NCBI RefSeq assembly: GCF_027474845.2
Contig: NZ_CP107031.2
Coordinates: 2,742,501-2,806,500, forward strand
DNA from: Maribacter aestuarii
GTDB lineage: Bacteria > Bacteroidota > Bacteroidia > Flavobacteriales > Flavobacteriaceae
Length of the DNA stretch: 64,000 nucleotides
Direction of reading: 5' to 3'
This document shows positions 25,751 through 34,692 of this stretch, in pieces. Position 1 is the stretch's first letter. Each line of letters begins with the position of its first letter. The notes under the pieces are model-generated. The model ran no database searches. It was not told the DNA's origin and saw only the letters and a program-made list of their open reading frames with translations. The translations under genes were made by a program, and so were the position numbers.

Positions 25751-26539
25751 ATGGACTTTGAAGGAAAAAAAGTTTTGATAACGGGAGGTACCCGTGGTAT
25801 TGGCAAATGCTTGGTAGAAGAACTGGTTAAAAATGGAGTTCGACATATTGCCGTAATCGCACGGGATAAACAAAACCTTAAAAAACTTGCCACCGAATTT
25901 CAGGAAGTGAAGTTTTTGCGTATTGCGGGCGATGTGGCCGATATAGATGTGCTCAGGGAAGCCGCTGCCAGAATAGAGGATAAATGGGGGTATTTGGATA
26001 TTCTTATCAATAATGCGGGAATTATATCCGCCGGTCCCTTGGAAGATATTTCAGATGAAGATCTGTATGATCAAGTTGCGGTGAATCTTACCGCAGTCCT
26101 TTTGCTTACGAAATATTGTATTCCGTTACTAAAATCCTCTGAGGAGGCAGCCATCCTTAATATTTCCTCGGGACTTGGTCTTTTGGGAATGCCCTTCTAC
26201 ACTGTGTACGGGAGTACAAAAGCGGCTGTCCGACAATTTTCCGATGCTACACGAAGAGAGCTTGCTCCACACAAGATAAGCGTCACTTGTGCTTACCCGA
26301 CGGCAACAGATACCGATATGATGCAAAAGTTTAAAGAAAGAGAAATGGATTCTCCGGAGATGGTCGCACAAAGGTCATTGGAAGGTTTAATGAAAAAGGA
26401 ATTACATGTAATCTTTGGTGGAGAGAAACGACTGATGGAAAATAAAATGAACTTTGAGAGTCCTGCAAAGTTTGATGCACAGATTGCCAAGAACTACAAA
26501 CAATGGGAAGAGAAAAGTGCAAATCATAGGGCAATCTAA
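25751..26539 (+). CDS. short-chain dehydrogenase/reductase
   Basis: The start at 25751 (MDFEGKKVLITGG) gives 262 residues; the longer frame from 25652 has no SDR features in its extra part. The cofactor motif is TGGTRGIG, the structural motif NNAG (INNAGIISAGPLEDI), and the catalytic triad Ser in NISSGLG with Tyr-x-x-x-Lys in YGSTKAAV. The enzyme is cytoplasmic and uses NAD(P)H; the substrate is unknown. It lies 33 bp upstream of the lipoprotein gene on the same strand. Confidence 0.9.
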   Translation: MDFEGKKVLITGGTRGIGKCLVEELVKNGVRHIAVIARDKQNLKKLATEFQEVKFLRIAGDVADIDVLREAAARIEDKWGYLDILINNAGIISAGPLEDISDEDLYDQVAVNLTAVLLLTKYCIPLLKSSEEAAILNISSGLGLLGMPFYTVYGSTKAAVRQFSDATRRELAPHKISVTCAYPTATDTDMMQKFKEREMDSPEMVAQRSLEGLMKKELHVIFGGEKRLMENKMNFESPAKFDAQIAKNYKQWEEKSANHRAI

Positions 26540-26572
26540 GATTGGTCAATTTCAAAAAATTATAGTTATACG

Positions 26573-27472
26573 ATGCGCATTTATTCCAAAGCCCTAATAA
26601 TCCTAGTTTTATTGACGACAATTGCCTGTAAGGAGAAATCCAAAACCGAAGTAGAGGCAAAAGCTAACCCAGCGGAAACGGAGTCTTCTCAATACATTCC
26701 CCAGTCTTGGATTTTAAATCGTGTTGAAAAAGCGAAGTCGAAGCTAGAAGAAACCGAGGCGGGCAGCATTGTGTGGAATGCCATGGAGGCCCATGGGGGC
26801 TTGGCAAAGTGGTATTCTAACGGACCTTTGTCCTTTCGGTTTAACTATCAACCGGTGGATGGTAGTACGCAGCGCGACAGTTATCAAACCATAGACACTT
26901 GGAGCAATAAGGCCAGACATACAAGTACTACGGATAGTACGGCGCATTATGGTTGGACCGGTGATACGGCTTGGATGAAAGCTCAAGATAGTACGGCTTT
27001 TAAGTACGACACCAAGTTTTGGGCCTTGACCCCAATTTATTTTTTAGGACAACCTTTTATTTTGGACGGAGAAGGCGTCAATCTAGAGGTCTTGCCTAAA
27101 AAGATGTACAAGAACAAATCCCATGATGTGGTAAAGGTCACTTTTGACGAAGGTACCGGGGACGCTCCGGACGATTATTATATTCTTTATTTTCAAGAGG
27201 ATAACCATCTTTTAAGCGCTATCCGATACATCGTATCCTATCCTGCCTACTTTAAGGATGGTGGACATTTGCCTGAAAAATTTATGGAAGTTATTGGCGA
27301 AAACAGGGTGGACGGAATTCTCTTCCCAACGGGTTACAAAACACATTGGCTTACGGAGGATGAAGAACCTGGTGAGTATATCACCAAGATCGATGTGTCG
27401 GACGTTCATTTTGAAAATAATCTTCCCCAAGATTTCTTTGACATGCCCGAAGGTGCGAAGGTGATAGAATAA
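26573..27472 (+). CDS. lipoprotein, possibly DUF6503
   Basis: The 299-residue protein has a lipoprotein signal peptide (LIILVLLTTIAC). The mature part begins with a charged linker; then VWNAMEAHGGLAKWYSNGPLSFRFNY and a series of beta-strand-like segments (HYGWTGDTAWMKAQD, HDVVKVTFDEGTGDAPDDYYILYF). This pattern resembles the DUF6503 family, which adopts a LolA/LppX-like lipid-binding sheet; the assignment is by general recall and only moderately sure. The gene could share a transcript with the SDR gene upstream. Confidence 0.6.
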   Translation: MRIYSKALIILVLLTTIACKEKSKTEVEAKANPAETESSQYIPQSWILNRVEKAKSKLEETEAGSIVWNAMEAHGGLAKWYSNGPLSFRFNYQPVDGSTQRDSYQTIDTWSNKARHTSTTDSTAHYGWTGDTAWMKAQDSTAFKYDTKFWALTPIYFLGQPFILDGEGVNLEVLPKKMYKNKSHDVVKVTFDEGTGDAPDDYYILYFQEDNHLLSAIRYIVSYPAYFKDGGHLPEKFMEVIGENRVDGILFPTGYKTHWLTEDEEPGEYITKIDVSDVHFENNLPQDFFDMPEGAKVIE

Positions 27473-27507
27473 GTACTCCTTTATAAAAAATAATGGCGCT
27501 TGTAGTT

Positions 27508-28257
27508 TTAGATTTTAGGTGCTTTATGCATTGCTGCCGCCGCTGCACCAATAATACCGGCCTGGTTTCTTAGTTCTGCTGGTATAACAGGCGTTTCAAT
27601 GGTAATACAATCCTTAAACTCATCAAAATCCTTGGATGCACCGCCACCAAGAATAATAAGGTCGGGTGCTATAATAAGGTCAACGTACTTCAAAAACTTA
27701 TTAAACCGCTTTCCCCATTTCTTGTAGCTCAAACCCTCGCGTTCCATCGCAGAACCGGCAGCCCAAAGTTCAATTTTCTTATATTTTTTATAGGGGATTT
27801 GGCCCAGTTCAAAATTCGGAATCAGACGACCATCAAAAAAGGCGCCGCTACCTAGACCGGTACCGATGGTAATCATGACCACAAGACCTTTTTTGCCTTG
27901 TCCAATACCATAGGTCATAGTCGCGTAACCCGCTGCATCGGCATCATTAATTACCGTAAAATCCAAACCGGTCTTATCTTCAAAAAGTTTTTCAATATTT
28001 ACCCCGAGCCAGCTAGGGTCTAAATTTCCAGGAGATTTGCAAATACCTTTTTTAATGACTGTTGGAAAACCGCAACCAACCTTTCCCTTATAATTAAAAT
28101 GTTTTACGATTTCTGCTACAACATTGGCCATGTCTTCAGGATTGCGCGATTCGGGAGTGCTGATACGGTGACGCTCCGTCAACATTTCACCTGTTTCCAC
28201 GTCTACTATAGCTCCCTTGATACCCGAACCGCCAACATCTATACCTAGAATTTCCAT
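27508..28257 (-). CDS. ppgK: polyphosphate glucokinase (ROK family)
   Basis: The 249-residue protein is a ROK-family sugar kinase. It has the phosphate-1 motif [16 protein letters not shown], the polyphosphate-glucokinase-type core [11 protein letters not shown]...[12 protein letters not shown], the catalytic region [11 protein letters not shown], phosphate-2 [15 protein letters not shown], and the adenosine-type motif [20 protein letters not shown]. PpgK phosphorylates glucose with polyphosphate (or ATP). It is convergent with the lipoprotein gene. Confidence 0.9.
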   Translation of the reverse strand: MEILGIDVGGSGIKGAIVDVETGEMLTERHRISTPESRNPEDMANVVAEIVKHFNYKGKVGCGFPTVIKKGICKSPGNLDPSWLGVNIEKLFEDKTGLDFTVINDADAAGYATMTYGIGQGKKGLVVMITIGTGLGSGAFFDGRLIPNFELGQIPYKKYKKIELWAAGSAMEREGLSYKKWGKRFNKFLKYVDLIIAPDLIILGGGASKDFDEFKDCITIETPVIPAELRNQAGIIGAAAAAMHKAPKI

Positions 28258-28359
28258 GCTAATCTTTTATGTTATGCGCAAAGTAACGAAAAAGAATTGG
28301 CTCTTGGAATTTGATTCAATTTTGTCCAAACCCTCCATCGCTAAAGATCTTTAAGCATT

Positions 28360-28383
28360 AAAAAAGGGACTCGAAGTCCCTTT
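28360..28383 (-). terminator. rho-independent terminator of the small secreted protein gene
   Basis: On the minus strand, AAAGGGACT (28383-28375) pairs with AGTCCCTTT (28371-28363), loop of 3, ending in a T6 tract (28365-28360). It lies about 54 bp past the stop of the gene at 28437-28745. Confidence 0.8.
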
Positions 28384-28436
28384 GAAATGATGCAACAATT
28401 GTAACCCTTGCGCTAATTAAGTGTACGCCAAAGCTA

Positions 28437-28745
28437 CTATTCGATGACCTTTATACCGACTATGGTATTGCTGGTCATCTCTTCGTCCTCGTCGTCAACC
28501 TCGGTTTCACTTGTAAAGGTGACCTGAAAAAGCTTTCCAACAAACTGGTCTTGAGTCAAGTCAATCATCGCTTTTGCTTTATCGGATATGTGATTGAATT
28601 CCATAGAATAACCATCGGTATCCGTAAAATTAAATACGCCATCCTCATAGCCGTTGAAGGTACCCGTCATTGTTTCGGTTTCTTGTCCGACAAGATTTGA
28701 AAAGGATGCAACTACTAGGAAAATTGAAACTAAAAGTGTTTTCAT
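28437..28745 (-). CDS. small secreted acidic protein of unknown function
   Basis: The 102-residue protein has a signal peptide (LLVSIFLVVASFSNLVGQ) and an acidic mature part (FNGYEDGVFNFTDTDGYSMEF, TSETEVDDEDEEMTSNTIVGIKVIE) with a predicted small beta-barrel pattern. No family is recognised. It has its own terminator and is divergent from the dikinase-like gene at 28972; the 226-bp gap holds the promoter of the latter. Confidence 0.6.
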   Translation of the reverse strand: MKTLLVSIFLVVASFSNLVGQETETMTGTFNGYEDGVFNFTDTDGYSMEFNHISDKAKAMIDLTQDQFVGKLFQVTFTSETEVDDEDEEMTSNTIVGIKVIE

Positions 28746-28907
28746 TATTTATTTTTTTAATTAATTATTGGTCTAAAATTATGTTACAAATGACGTAAAT
28801 ATTTTCATACAGTAGTACAAATTTTTAGACATATTTACAACGATGAATTACCTATTAAATTGTTGATTTTCAGTTATAGAAACAGCACTATCTTTTTAAG
28901 AAGAATT

Positions 28908-28939
28908 TTGATAACTCACCAAATTTGATATTACCTTTG
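28908..28939 (+). promoter_or_regulatory. Bacteroidota-type promoter of the secreted dikinase-like gene
   Basis: TTG at 28908-28910 and TACCTTTG at 28932-28939 (spacer 21 bases) match the -33/-7 consensus; the start codon is 32 bp downstream. Confidence 0.5.
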
Positions 28940-28971
28940 GCATATAATTTGATTTCAGCTAACTCAAAAAA

Positions 28972-31887
28972 ATGACGCAACGTTACCTATTATCATCACT
29001 ATTGATGATTTGTGGATTTTATATCCTCACTGCTCAGAAAGAACTTCCCTTTGAACAGATAAAGGTCCAGGTAAATACCTATAAGAATGATATTCGAGGC
29101 CCTTACAAGGACATCCGTTGGTTCTGTACGGACGGTAGTGTCCGTGCCCCAAAAGATCCCTGTCCCGAAAACATTGGTCCCGGGGTGCAGCACGCAAGGT
29201 ACAAGGATGAGGTAGTTGCCCTTGGAAAAGCGCATCATATTTATTTGGGACAGATTTTGGCCTATACTACCAAAGAAGAGTTTTGGGATAAGGAAGCCGA
29301 TCATTCCAGGTTGAAACAGTACCAATTGGACAAATACCTGCGAACCGTGGACAATGGCTGGATCAATCAAAAAGGACAGTTTTATCGCGGTGCGGTACAA
29401 GTAGAGGACGAGGAATCCTGGGGCGTGGATTTTTACAAATGGTTGGTCTCGAAAGATGAGGTGCTGGAGCAGAACTATTTCCTTATTCGGCAATCGTTAA
29501 GGGATGTACCACATAGTGGGGACGACAATATCTCCCAATTGATGCGTAGCCAATCCAAAGTTATTTCGGATGCCTACCTACCTTTCATGGACCTCAGGGT
29601 TAAGATTCATAGTCTTCCGGAGAAATCGGATATCCAAAAGGTAATCGATTTTAAACAAAAAAATAGTGCAAAGCTCACGTCAGATTTGAATAAAAAGTTG
29701 GATGGTCTGGTACTCACCATGAGAGATTTTTTCGCTCCTGTGGACGTTAAAAAACGTGTGGATAAAGCAACCCTGGCCAAAACTGGCCCGTTAGGGGATA
29801 AGCTAAAGAACTATGCCGATTTTGTAAATCCAACTTTACCATCTTCAATGTTGGTTTCGGAGACGGCAGCCTTGCTATTGGACATCAGGGAAGGTATCCT
29901 TTCCGAGAAGAACCCTGTGGTGCGCTTACAGCTATTGGATATTTCATTAAAACTGGAGGAAATTTTATTCCAAAACGCACAGAAATGGGAACCTAATACC
30001 GTAAGCGAGCAGCTGGAAAAGATATGTGCGCTTGGTACGGCGGTGACGGGAGCAGGTTATTTGGAACTTTGGGAATGGGATCAAATTACCAGCACTTTGA
30101 GCCAATCTGAAAAAGAGGAACTAAGCTTGGCGGAATTGACGACCATTTTGGAAACCGCCCGCGGAGCCGTGGAATGGAGCGCTGCTATGGTTAAAGCCAA
30201 TTACCAGAATATCGTGGATGCCTACACCGGTTTTGAGCCAAAGGCGTACGGTTTTATTGATGATCGGATAAGGGGTTCCATAGCCTTGCATTTGGGCAAA
30301 AGTGTTGGGGAGTTAGGAGATTTTATTGCTAAAGAATCGGAATTGACGAATAAGGTAATGGATATTCCCAATCAAAGTTCTTTCCGTGGCTTAAACCCGG
30401 GTTATGCTTTTGGGGAGTTGGTCGTTATCGGCGGGTCATCCGAGGATATTGAAGTGTCTTCGGATAAGATTTACATTTTCCAACGTTCCCCATCCGACCT
30501 AAAACCAGTGGCCGGAATTGCTACGGTGGCAGAGGGCAACATGGTGTCACACGTGCAATTGCTGGCCCGTAATTTGGGAATTCCCAATGCCGCCTTATCG
30601 GATGAGAATTTACAGAGTTTAAAGAAATATGACGGCCAACGGGTCTTTTATGCGGTGTCCAATAAAGGAAACGTGATTTTAAAACCTGAAGCGCAAATGA
30701 CCGCCCAGGAAAGGGAACTCTTTGCCAAGAAGGAACGGAATACGGATAAGATTGAAGTACCTATTGAGGAAATACGGTTGGACAATACGAGTGTCCTGAA
30801 TATGCGAAATGTGGACGCCAGTGATTCCGGTGAGTTATGCGGCCCAAAAGCCGCCAATCTGGGCCAATTGAAAAAGATGTTCCCCGAGCAGGTGGTTGAG
30901 GGCTTGGTTATTCCTTTCGGTATTTTTAGGGACCACATGGATCAGAACATGCCAGGACAAAATGTTTCGTATTGGAGATTTCTAAACGAGATGTTTGCTG
31001 AGGCCGAAAAAATGAGGAGCGCCAACGTTCCGGATCCCGAGGTGGAGAATTTTCAACTTAGGCAATTGGAAACCTTGCGTGCTGCCATAAAAAAGATGCC
31101 GCTTAAAGAGAGTTTTCTTTCTGAACTGGAGACCAGTTTCATCAAAATTCTTGGTAAAGATTTGGGTTCGATTCCGGTTTTCTTGCGAAGTGATACCAAT
31201 ATGGAGGACTTGAAGGATTTTACCGGCGCCGGTCTAAACCTTACCCTGTTCAATGTATTGGACAAGGAGAAAATCCTAAACGGGGTAAAAGAGGTATGGG
31301 CATCTCCCTACACGGAGCGGAGTTTTAAATGGCGTCAAAAATATCTATTGAACCCGGAGAATGTATTTCCCTCTATTTTGGTGATTCCCAGTGTGGATGT
31401 AGATTACTCAGGGGTATTGATTACCAAAGGTATTAATTCCGGCAATGACAAGGACTTAACGGTTGCCTTTAGTCGTGGAGCAGGAGGTGCTGTGGATGGC
31501 CAATCTGCTGAGACCTATACCATAAAGCATGACGGCGGATACCGTTTGTTGGCCCCGGCTCGGGAAATTTATTACAACAGTTTGCCGGAAACCGGAGGCA
31601 CCGGAAAAAAAACAGCATCTTTTGAGCAGCCTGTACTAAATAACAAGAACCTTGAGGCGATCAGGGATTTGGCTACAACCATTCGGAAAAAGCTTCCAAA
31701 AGAAACCAAGTCCGATTATGAGGGTGCCTACGATGTAGAACTGGGATTTGAGGACAACAAGCTTTGGTTATTTCAAATACGTCCGTTCGTGGAGAACAAA
31801 AAGGCAGTGAGTTCTGGTTACTTGGAGTATATCACCCCTAAAATAGATGGCAGCAAATCAATTTCACTTTCAACAAAATTACAATGA
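28972..31887 (+). CDS. secreted PEP-synthase/glucan-dikinase-like protein (phospho-His domain plus ATP-grasp)
   Basis: The 971-residue protein starts with an apparent signal peptide (YLLSSLLMICGFYILTAQ). The N-terminal 450 residues match nothing I know. At about 470-570 lies a phosphohistidine swivelling domain with the active His527 in GNMVSHVQLLARNLGIPN. At about 620-955 there is an ATP-grasp domain of the PPDK_N type (VFLRSDTNMEDLKDFTGAGL; SGVLITKGINSG; AFSRGAGGAVDG; YDVELGFEDNKLWLFQIRPF). The order His domain then ATP-grasp is that of glucan, water dikinases, opposite to PEP synthase, and the PEP-binding barrel is missing. An exported enzyme with an ATP-binding fold is odd, since the periplasm lacks ATP. 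It overlaps the serine hydrolase gene by 4 bp. Confidence 0.8.
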   Translation: MTQRYLLSSLLMICGFYILTAQKELPFEQIKVQVNTYKNDIRGPYKDIRWFCTDGSVRAPKDPCPENIGPGVQHARYKDEVVALGKAHHIYLGQILAYTTKEEFWDKEADHSRLKQYQLDKYLRTVDNGWINQKGQFYRGAVQVEDEESWGVDFYKWLVSKDEVLEQNYFLIRQSLRDVPHSGDDNISQLMRSQSKVISDAYLPFMDLRVKIHSLPEKSDIQKVIDFKQKNSAKLTSDLNKKLDGLVLTMRDFFAPVDVKKRVDKATLAKTGPLGDKLKNYADFVNPTLPSSMLVSETAALLLDIREGILSEKNPVVRLQLLDISLKLEEILFQNAQKWEPNTVSEQLEKICALGTAVTGAGYLELWEWDQITSTLSQSEKEELSLAELTTILETARGAVEWSAAMVKANYQNIVDAYTGFEPKAYGFIDDRIRGSIALHLGKSVGELGDFIAKESELTNKVMDIPNQSSFRGLNPGYAFGELVVIGGSSEDIEVSSDKIYIFQRSPSDLKPVAGIATVAEGNMVSHVQLLARNLGIPNAALSDENLQSLKKYDGQRVFYAVSNKGNVILKPEAQMTAQERELFAKKERNTDKIEVPIEEIRLDNTSVLNMRNVDASDSGELCGPKAANLGQLKKMFPEQVVEGLVIPFGIFRDHMDQNMPGQNVSYWRFLNEMFAEAEKMRSANVPDPEVENFQLRQLETLRAAIKKMPLKESFLSELETSFIKILGKDLGSIPVFLRSDTNMEDLKDFTGAGLNLTLFNVLDKEKILNGVKEVWASPYTERSFKWRQKYLLNPENVFPSILVIPSVDVDYSGVLITKGINSGNDKDLTVAFSRGAGGAVDGQSAETYTIKHDGGYRLLAPAREIYYNSLPETGGTGKKTASFEQPVLNNKNLEAIRDLATTIRKKLPKETKSDYEGAYDVELGFEDNKLWLFQIRPFVENKKAVSSGYLEYITPKIDGSKSISLSTKLQ

Positions 31888-33143
31888 GAAAATATATCCT
31901 TATAGTCCTGGTAGTAATGGTCGCTTCGGCCTTTACCACGTATACGTATTACCCTATAGACGGTTATGAGCGCACCGGAATAAAACGTTTAAAACGATTG
32001 GAACGTATTAAAAGCGGCGAAATTAAGGATGCCAGCACCTTACCTGTCGGTGCGATGAAATCGTGGGAGGAGATTCAACTGAATCTATTGGAACGGAAGG
32101 AAGATAGCGCCATGGGGCTTATGACTGTGGATGAAGATTTTCAAAAGGAAATCAACGCCTTGTTCCGTGGTTTGGACAGAAGTTATTCGTTAACCGTTTT
32201 GGATATTTCCGATGTGAATGATATCCGCTACGCAGAGCGCAACGAAACCGCCGGCTACCAACCGGGAAGTGTCGGAAAACTGGCAGTTTTGAATGGATTG
32301 TTCGTACAGTTGGCCAAAATTTATCCGGACTCATGGGAAAAACGTACGGAACTGTTGAAGAACAAATCGGTTAAAGCAGGGGTTTGGGGACTCACGGACG
32401 AGCACACCATTCCCATTTACAATATTGAAAAGAACACTTTGGTAAAACGCCAGGTAATCGCCAGCGATGTTTTCACCTTATATGAGTGGACGGACCATAT
32501 GTTGTCCGTAAGTAATAACGGTGCGGCAAGTATCGTTTGGCGCGAAGTAGTGCTGATGGCCGTCTTTGGCGAGAAATATCCGGAGCTGACCCAAGATGAG
32601 GCGGATGCCTATTTTAAGGAAACCCCAAGAAAGGAACTAACGGATTTGGGCAACGATGTAGTGAACCTGCCCTTACGGGATTTGGGAATAAGAGCCGATG
32701 AATGGCGACTGGGCAGTTTTTTTACCCGAGGTGCCAATACCTATGTAGGGGACAAGGGCGGTAGTATTGGTTCGCCACAAGGATTAATGAAATTCCTGAT
32801 TCAGCTGGAACAAGGTAAGGTCGTGGACGAAAAGTCTAGCCTAGAAATGAAGCGGTTGATGTATATGACCGATCGTAGGATACGGTATGCGCAGTCACCG
32901 GCACTTAAGGAAGCAGCGGTGTATTTTAAATCCGGTTCGTTGTACAAATGTGACCGAAGCAAAGGTGAGGCCTGTGGTAAATACATGGGGAACGTAACCA
33001 ATTTTATGAATTCGGTGATTATAGTAGAACACCCGGACAATTGCAGGTATATGGTTGTATTGATGACCAACGTACTACGTAAAAACTCCGCAAGTGACCA
33101 TATGTACTTGGCAGGAAATATTGATAAGATTATTAGAAAATAG
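31884..33143 (+). CDS. exported serine hydrolase, class A beta-lactamase/PBP-like
   Basis: The 419-residue protein has an N-terminal signal or anchor segment (YILIVLVVMVASAFTTYTYY), a linker, and a penicillin-recognising fold with all three boxes: SxxK in PGSVGKL, S-N-N in LSVSNNGAAS (SDN position) and K-S-G in YFKSGSLYKC. Members act on beta-lactams, D-peptides or esters; its neighbour gives no clear clue. The start ATG overlaps the stop of the dikinase-like gene (ATGA), so the two are made together. A strong terminator follows at 33169. A second protein with the same boxes is encoded at 45364-46269. Confidence 0.85.
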   Translation: MRKYILIVLVVMVASAFTTYTYYPIDGYERTGIKRLKRLERIKSGEIKDASTLPVGAMKSWEEIQLNLLERKEDSAMGLMTVDEDFQKEINALFRGLDRSYSLTVLDISDVNDIRYAERNETAGYQPGSVGKLAVLNGLFVQLAKIYPDSWEKRTELLKNKSVKAGVWGLTDEHTIPIYNIEKNTLVKRQVIASDVFTLYEWTDHMLSVSNNGAASIVWREVVLMAVFGEKYPELTQDEADAYFKETPRKELTDLGNDVVNLPLRDLGIRADEWRLGSFFTRGANTYVGDKGGSIGSPQGLMKFLIQLEQGKVVDEKSSLEMKRLMYMTDRRIRYAQSPALKEAAVYFKSGSLYKCDRSKGEACGKYMGNVTNFMNSVIIVEHPDNCRYMVVLMTNVLRKNSASDHMYLAGNIDKIIRK

Positions 33144-33168
33144 TTAGATTAAAAAGCGATTTATTTTA

Positions 33169-33200
33169 AAGACCCAGCTTATTGAACTGGGTCTTTTTTT
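33169..33200 (+). terminator. rho-independent terminator of the dikinase/serine-hydrolase operon
   Basis: The stem is AAGACCCAG (33169-33177) with CTGGGTCTT (33187-33195), a 9-base loop, and a T7 run (33194-33200), 26 bp past the stop. Confidence 0.9.
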
Positions 33201-33310
33201 ACCCGATTTTAAACGTTTGTTTTCGTTTGTAATGGTATGCTATACCGTTATAAACAATGAATATGGGTATTGACCCGATTTTTATTACATTGTGGAGATA
33301 GTAGAAATAA

Positions 33311-33345
33311 ACGTGCTCTTACGTTTACACAACTGTTGGCAACAA
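33311..33345. repeat. 3' half of a cassette-type repeat at the start of the array
   Basis: CTTACGTTTACACAACTGTT (33318-33337) followed by GGCAAC resembles the right ends of the repeats at 33994-34020 (ATACACGAGCCGTTG) and 36475-36501 (CCATACACAAGTCCGTTGG). No matching left arm is seen upstream, where the core terminator lies, so it could mark the left boundary of the array. The first gene of the array starts 16 bp later. Confidence 0.4.
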
Positions 33346-33360
33346 GAAAAAAACAAGGAA

Positions 33361-33876
33361 ATGAAAATCAGAAATTTATTATCATCAGCAATATTGACAC
33401 TTTTCATCTTCGCAAGTTGTGGTGAAAAGAAAGACCCCGAAAATAATGGGACTGTTAGTGAGCAAATAAATCCGGAATTGGAAAAACAAGTGATTTTGGA
33501 AAGATTGAACAACGAAACAAAAGATGCTTTTCAAAGGGATTACGAAGCTTGGACTAAAAATTGGGTCCACGACGCCAACATATCAAAAGTTTATGTGGAC
33601 TTTGCGGACAGTACTTTTTCGGAATCAGTCGGCTGGGAAAAAATAAGTCTGTTCGTCAAAACATTTATAGAGGAACATCCTGAACCTGAACCAGTTCCTG
33701 AGCTATTGGACAAAATCAATGTACGGCTTTATGGAAATGGAGCGTGGGTTACCTATGAGCAACAAGACTCGATTCGAGGACTAAAACGTGAAACAAGACT
33801 TATGGAAAAGGTAAATGGAGAATGGAAAATTGCTGGAATGCAAACCACCATTTACGGATTTGAAACGGAGGAATGA
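33361..33876 (+). CDS. NTF2-like (SnoaL/DUF4440-type) lipoprotein
   Basis: The ATG at 33361 opens a lipoprotein signal peptide (LSSAILTLFIFASC). The 171-residue protein then has a cone-shaped NTF2 fold pattern: a long N-terminal helix (KDAFQRDYEAWTKNWVHDANIS), VGWEKISLFVKTFIEEHP, and paired strands INVRLYGNGAWVTYEQQDS and GEWKIAGMQTTIYGF. The earlier ATG at 33292 lies in the repeat. Domains of this type bind small molecules or act as exported enzymes; the function is unknown. It is the first gene of the cassette-like array. Confidence 0.75.
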   Translation: MKIRNLLSSAILTLFIFASCGEKKDPENNGTVSEQINPELEKQVILERLNNETKDAFQRDYEAWTKNWVHDANISKVYVDFADSTFSESVGWEKISLFVKTFIEEHPEPEPVPELLDKINVRLYGNGAWVTYEQQDSIRGLKRETRLMEKVNGEWKIAGMQTTIYGFETEE

Positions 33877-33894
33877 AAGGAATAAAACCAGTTG

Positions 33895-34020
33895 CCAACA
33901 CGGTGTATAATTAATTGCGGTCGGATTCCTAAAACGGAATCCTTTGCAATCAATTATCTTTAGTACCAGGCGGACATTTTCCGTTGGAAAAGTCCGCAAC
34001 TAATCATACACGAGCCGTTG
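33895..34020. repeat. imperfect palindromic cassette repeat 1 (attC-like)
   Basis: Left arm 33895-33920 (CCAACACGGTGTATAATTAA...) is an imperfect inverted copy of right arm 33994-34020 (...CATACACGAGCCGTTG), sharing GTGTAT-A-TTA-TTGCGG. Two smaller hairpins lie inside: GGATTCC/GGAATCC near 33924-33942, and GCGGAC/GTCCGC with TTTTCC/GGAAAA at 33970-33997. The ends (CCAAC and GTTG) recall the AAC...GTT boxes of integron attC sites. Confidence 0.55.
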
Positions 34021-34049
34021 TATACCATTAATAATGTCATGTATCAACT

Positions 34050-34526
34050 ATGAGCAGAATATATCTAAATGAATCTCTAAAGAAATATTACGCGAACTGT
34101 CTCAAAAAGGAAATCAAGCTCAATAATATTGATGATGGAATAGTTGAGCACATAATATCAATCAGCCAAAGTAATAGCGTGCGACCAACTTTCTCAAAAA
34201 GAGGAAAAGCCTCTATTAAAAAGAAACTTCACAGTTATTTGCGTGTTTCATTTACTAAAGAAATGGAGGAAAAACTATTTACTGAAATTATGCCTTTTTT
34301 TGAAAAATACTTCTCAATCAATCAAAAATCTGAATGCAATTGCAAGGAGCTATTACCTTACATTCAAGATATGAGACAGACAACTGAACACAACGAAGGG
34401 GCGAAATGGCTTGTCGATCCTAAATATCACAATATATCGCAGATTCTATTCGTATTGAATGGCGGTGACAGGGAACTTCATAATAAATTTTGGACAGAAT
34501 TAGATAATAGACTGTCTATCCTGTAG
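34050..34526 (+). CDS. hypothetical cytoplasmic protein
   Basis: The 158-residue protein has no signal peptide or membrane segment. It is helical and basic, with NIDDGIVEHIISISQSNSV, KRGKASIKKKLHSYLRVS, a cysteine pair (SECNCKELLPYIQDM) and a Trp-rich end (KFWTELDNRLSIL). I recognise no family. It sits alone between cassette repeats 1 and 2, on the same strand as the other genes of the array. Confidence 0.6.
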   Translation: MSRIYLNESLKKYYANCLKKEIKLNNIDDGIVEHIISISQSNSVRPTFSKRGKASIKKKLHSYLRVSFTKEMEEKLFTEIMPFFEKYFSINQKSECNCKELLPYIQDMRQTTEHNEGAKWLVDPKYHNISQILFVLNGGDRELHNKFWTELDNRLSIL

Positions 34527-34542
34527 AATACTTAATGATAAC

Positions 34543-34682
34543 GGCATACAACATCGATGCTATAATTCAGCTTTACCTCCTGCCCTAATTGAAAAACCTT
34601 ATCTTTAAAACGGCTGGATTCCGAACTTGGAAAATCCTGTCGGATTTCCAATCGCAACTAATCATAGCTAAACGTTATGGGT
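34543..34682. repeat. imperfect palindromic cassette repeat 2 (attC-like)
   Basis: Left arm 34543-34571 (GGCATACAACATCGATGC...) and right arm 34654-34682 (GCAACTAATCATAGCTAAAC...) are imperfect inverted copies, and the right arm shares CGCAACTAATCATA with repeat 1. An inner hairpin TTGGAAA...TTTCCAA lies at 34628-34651. The ends are ACAAC and CGTTATGG. Confidence 0.5.
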
Positions 34683-34692
34683 AATATAAAAA

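Noticed and set aside
25588..25893. Minus-strand open frame with a plausible-looking C-terminal half, overlapping the start of the SDR gene
   Set aside because: It overlaps the strongly supported SDR on the other strand, has no recognisable domain and an implausible serine/isoleucine-rich start; I treat it as a shadow.
33169..33200. Palindrome at the left end of the array considered as another cassette repeat
   Set aside because: It is a perfect stem followed by T7 just after the operon stop, so a plain terminator.
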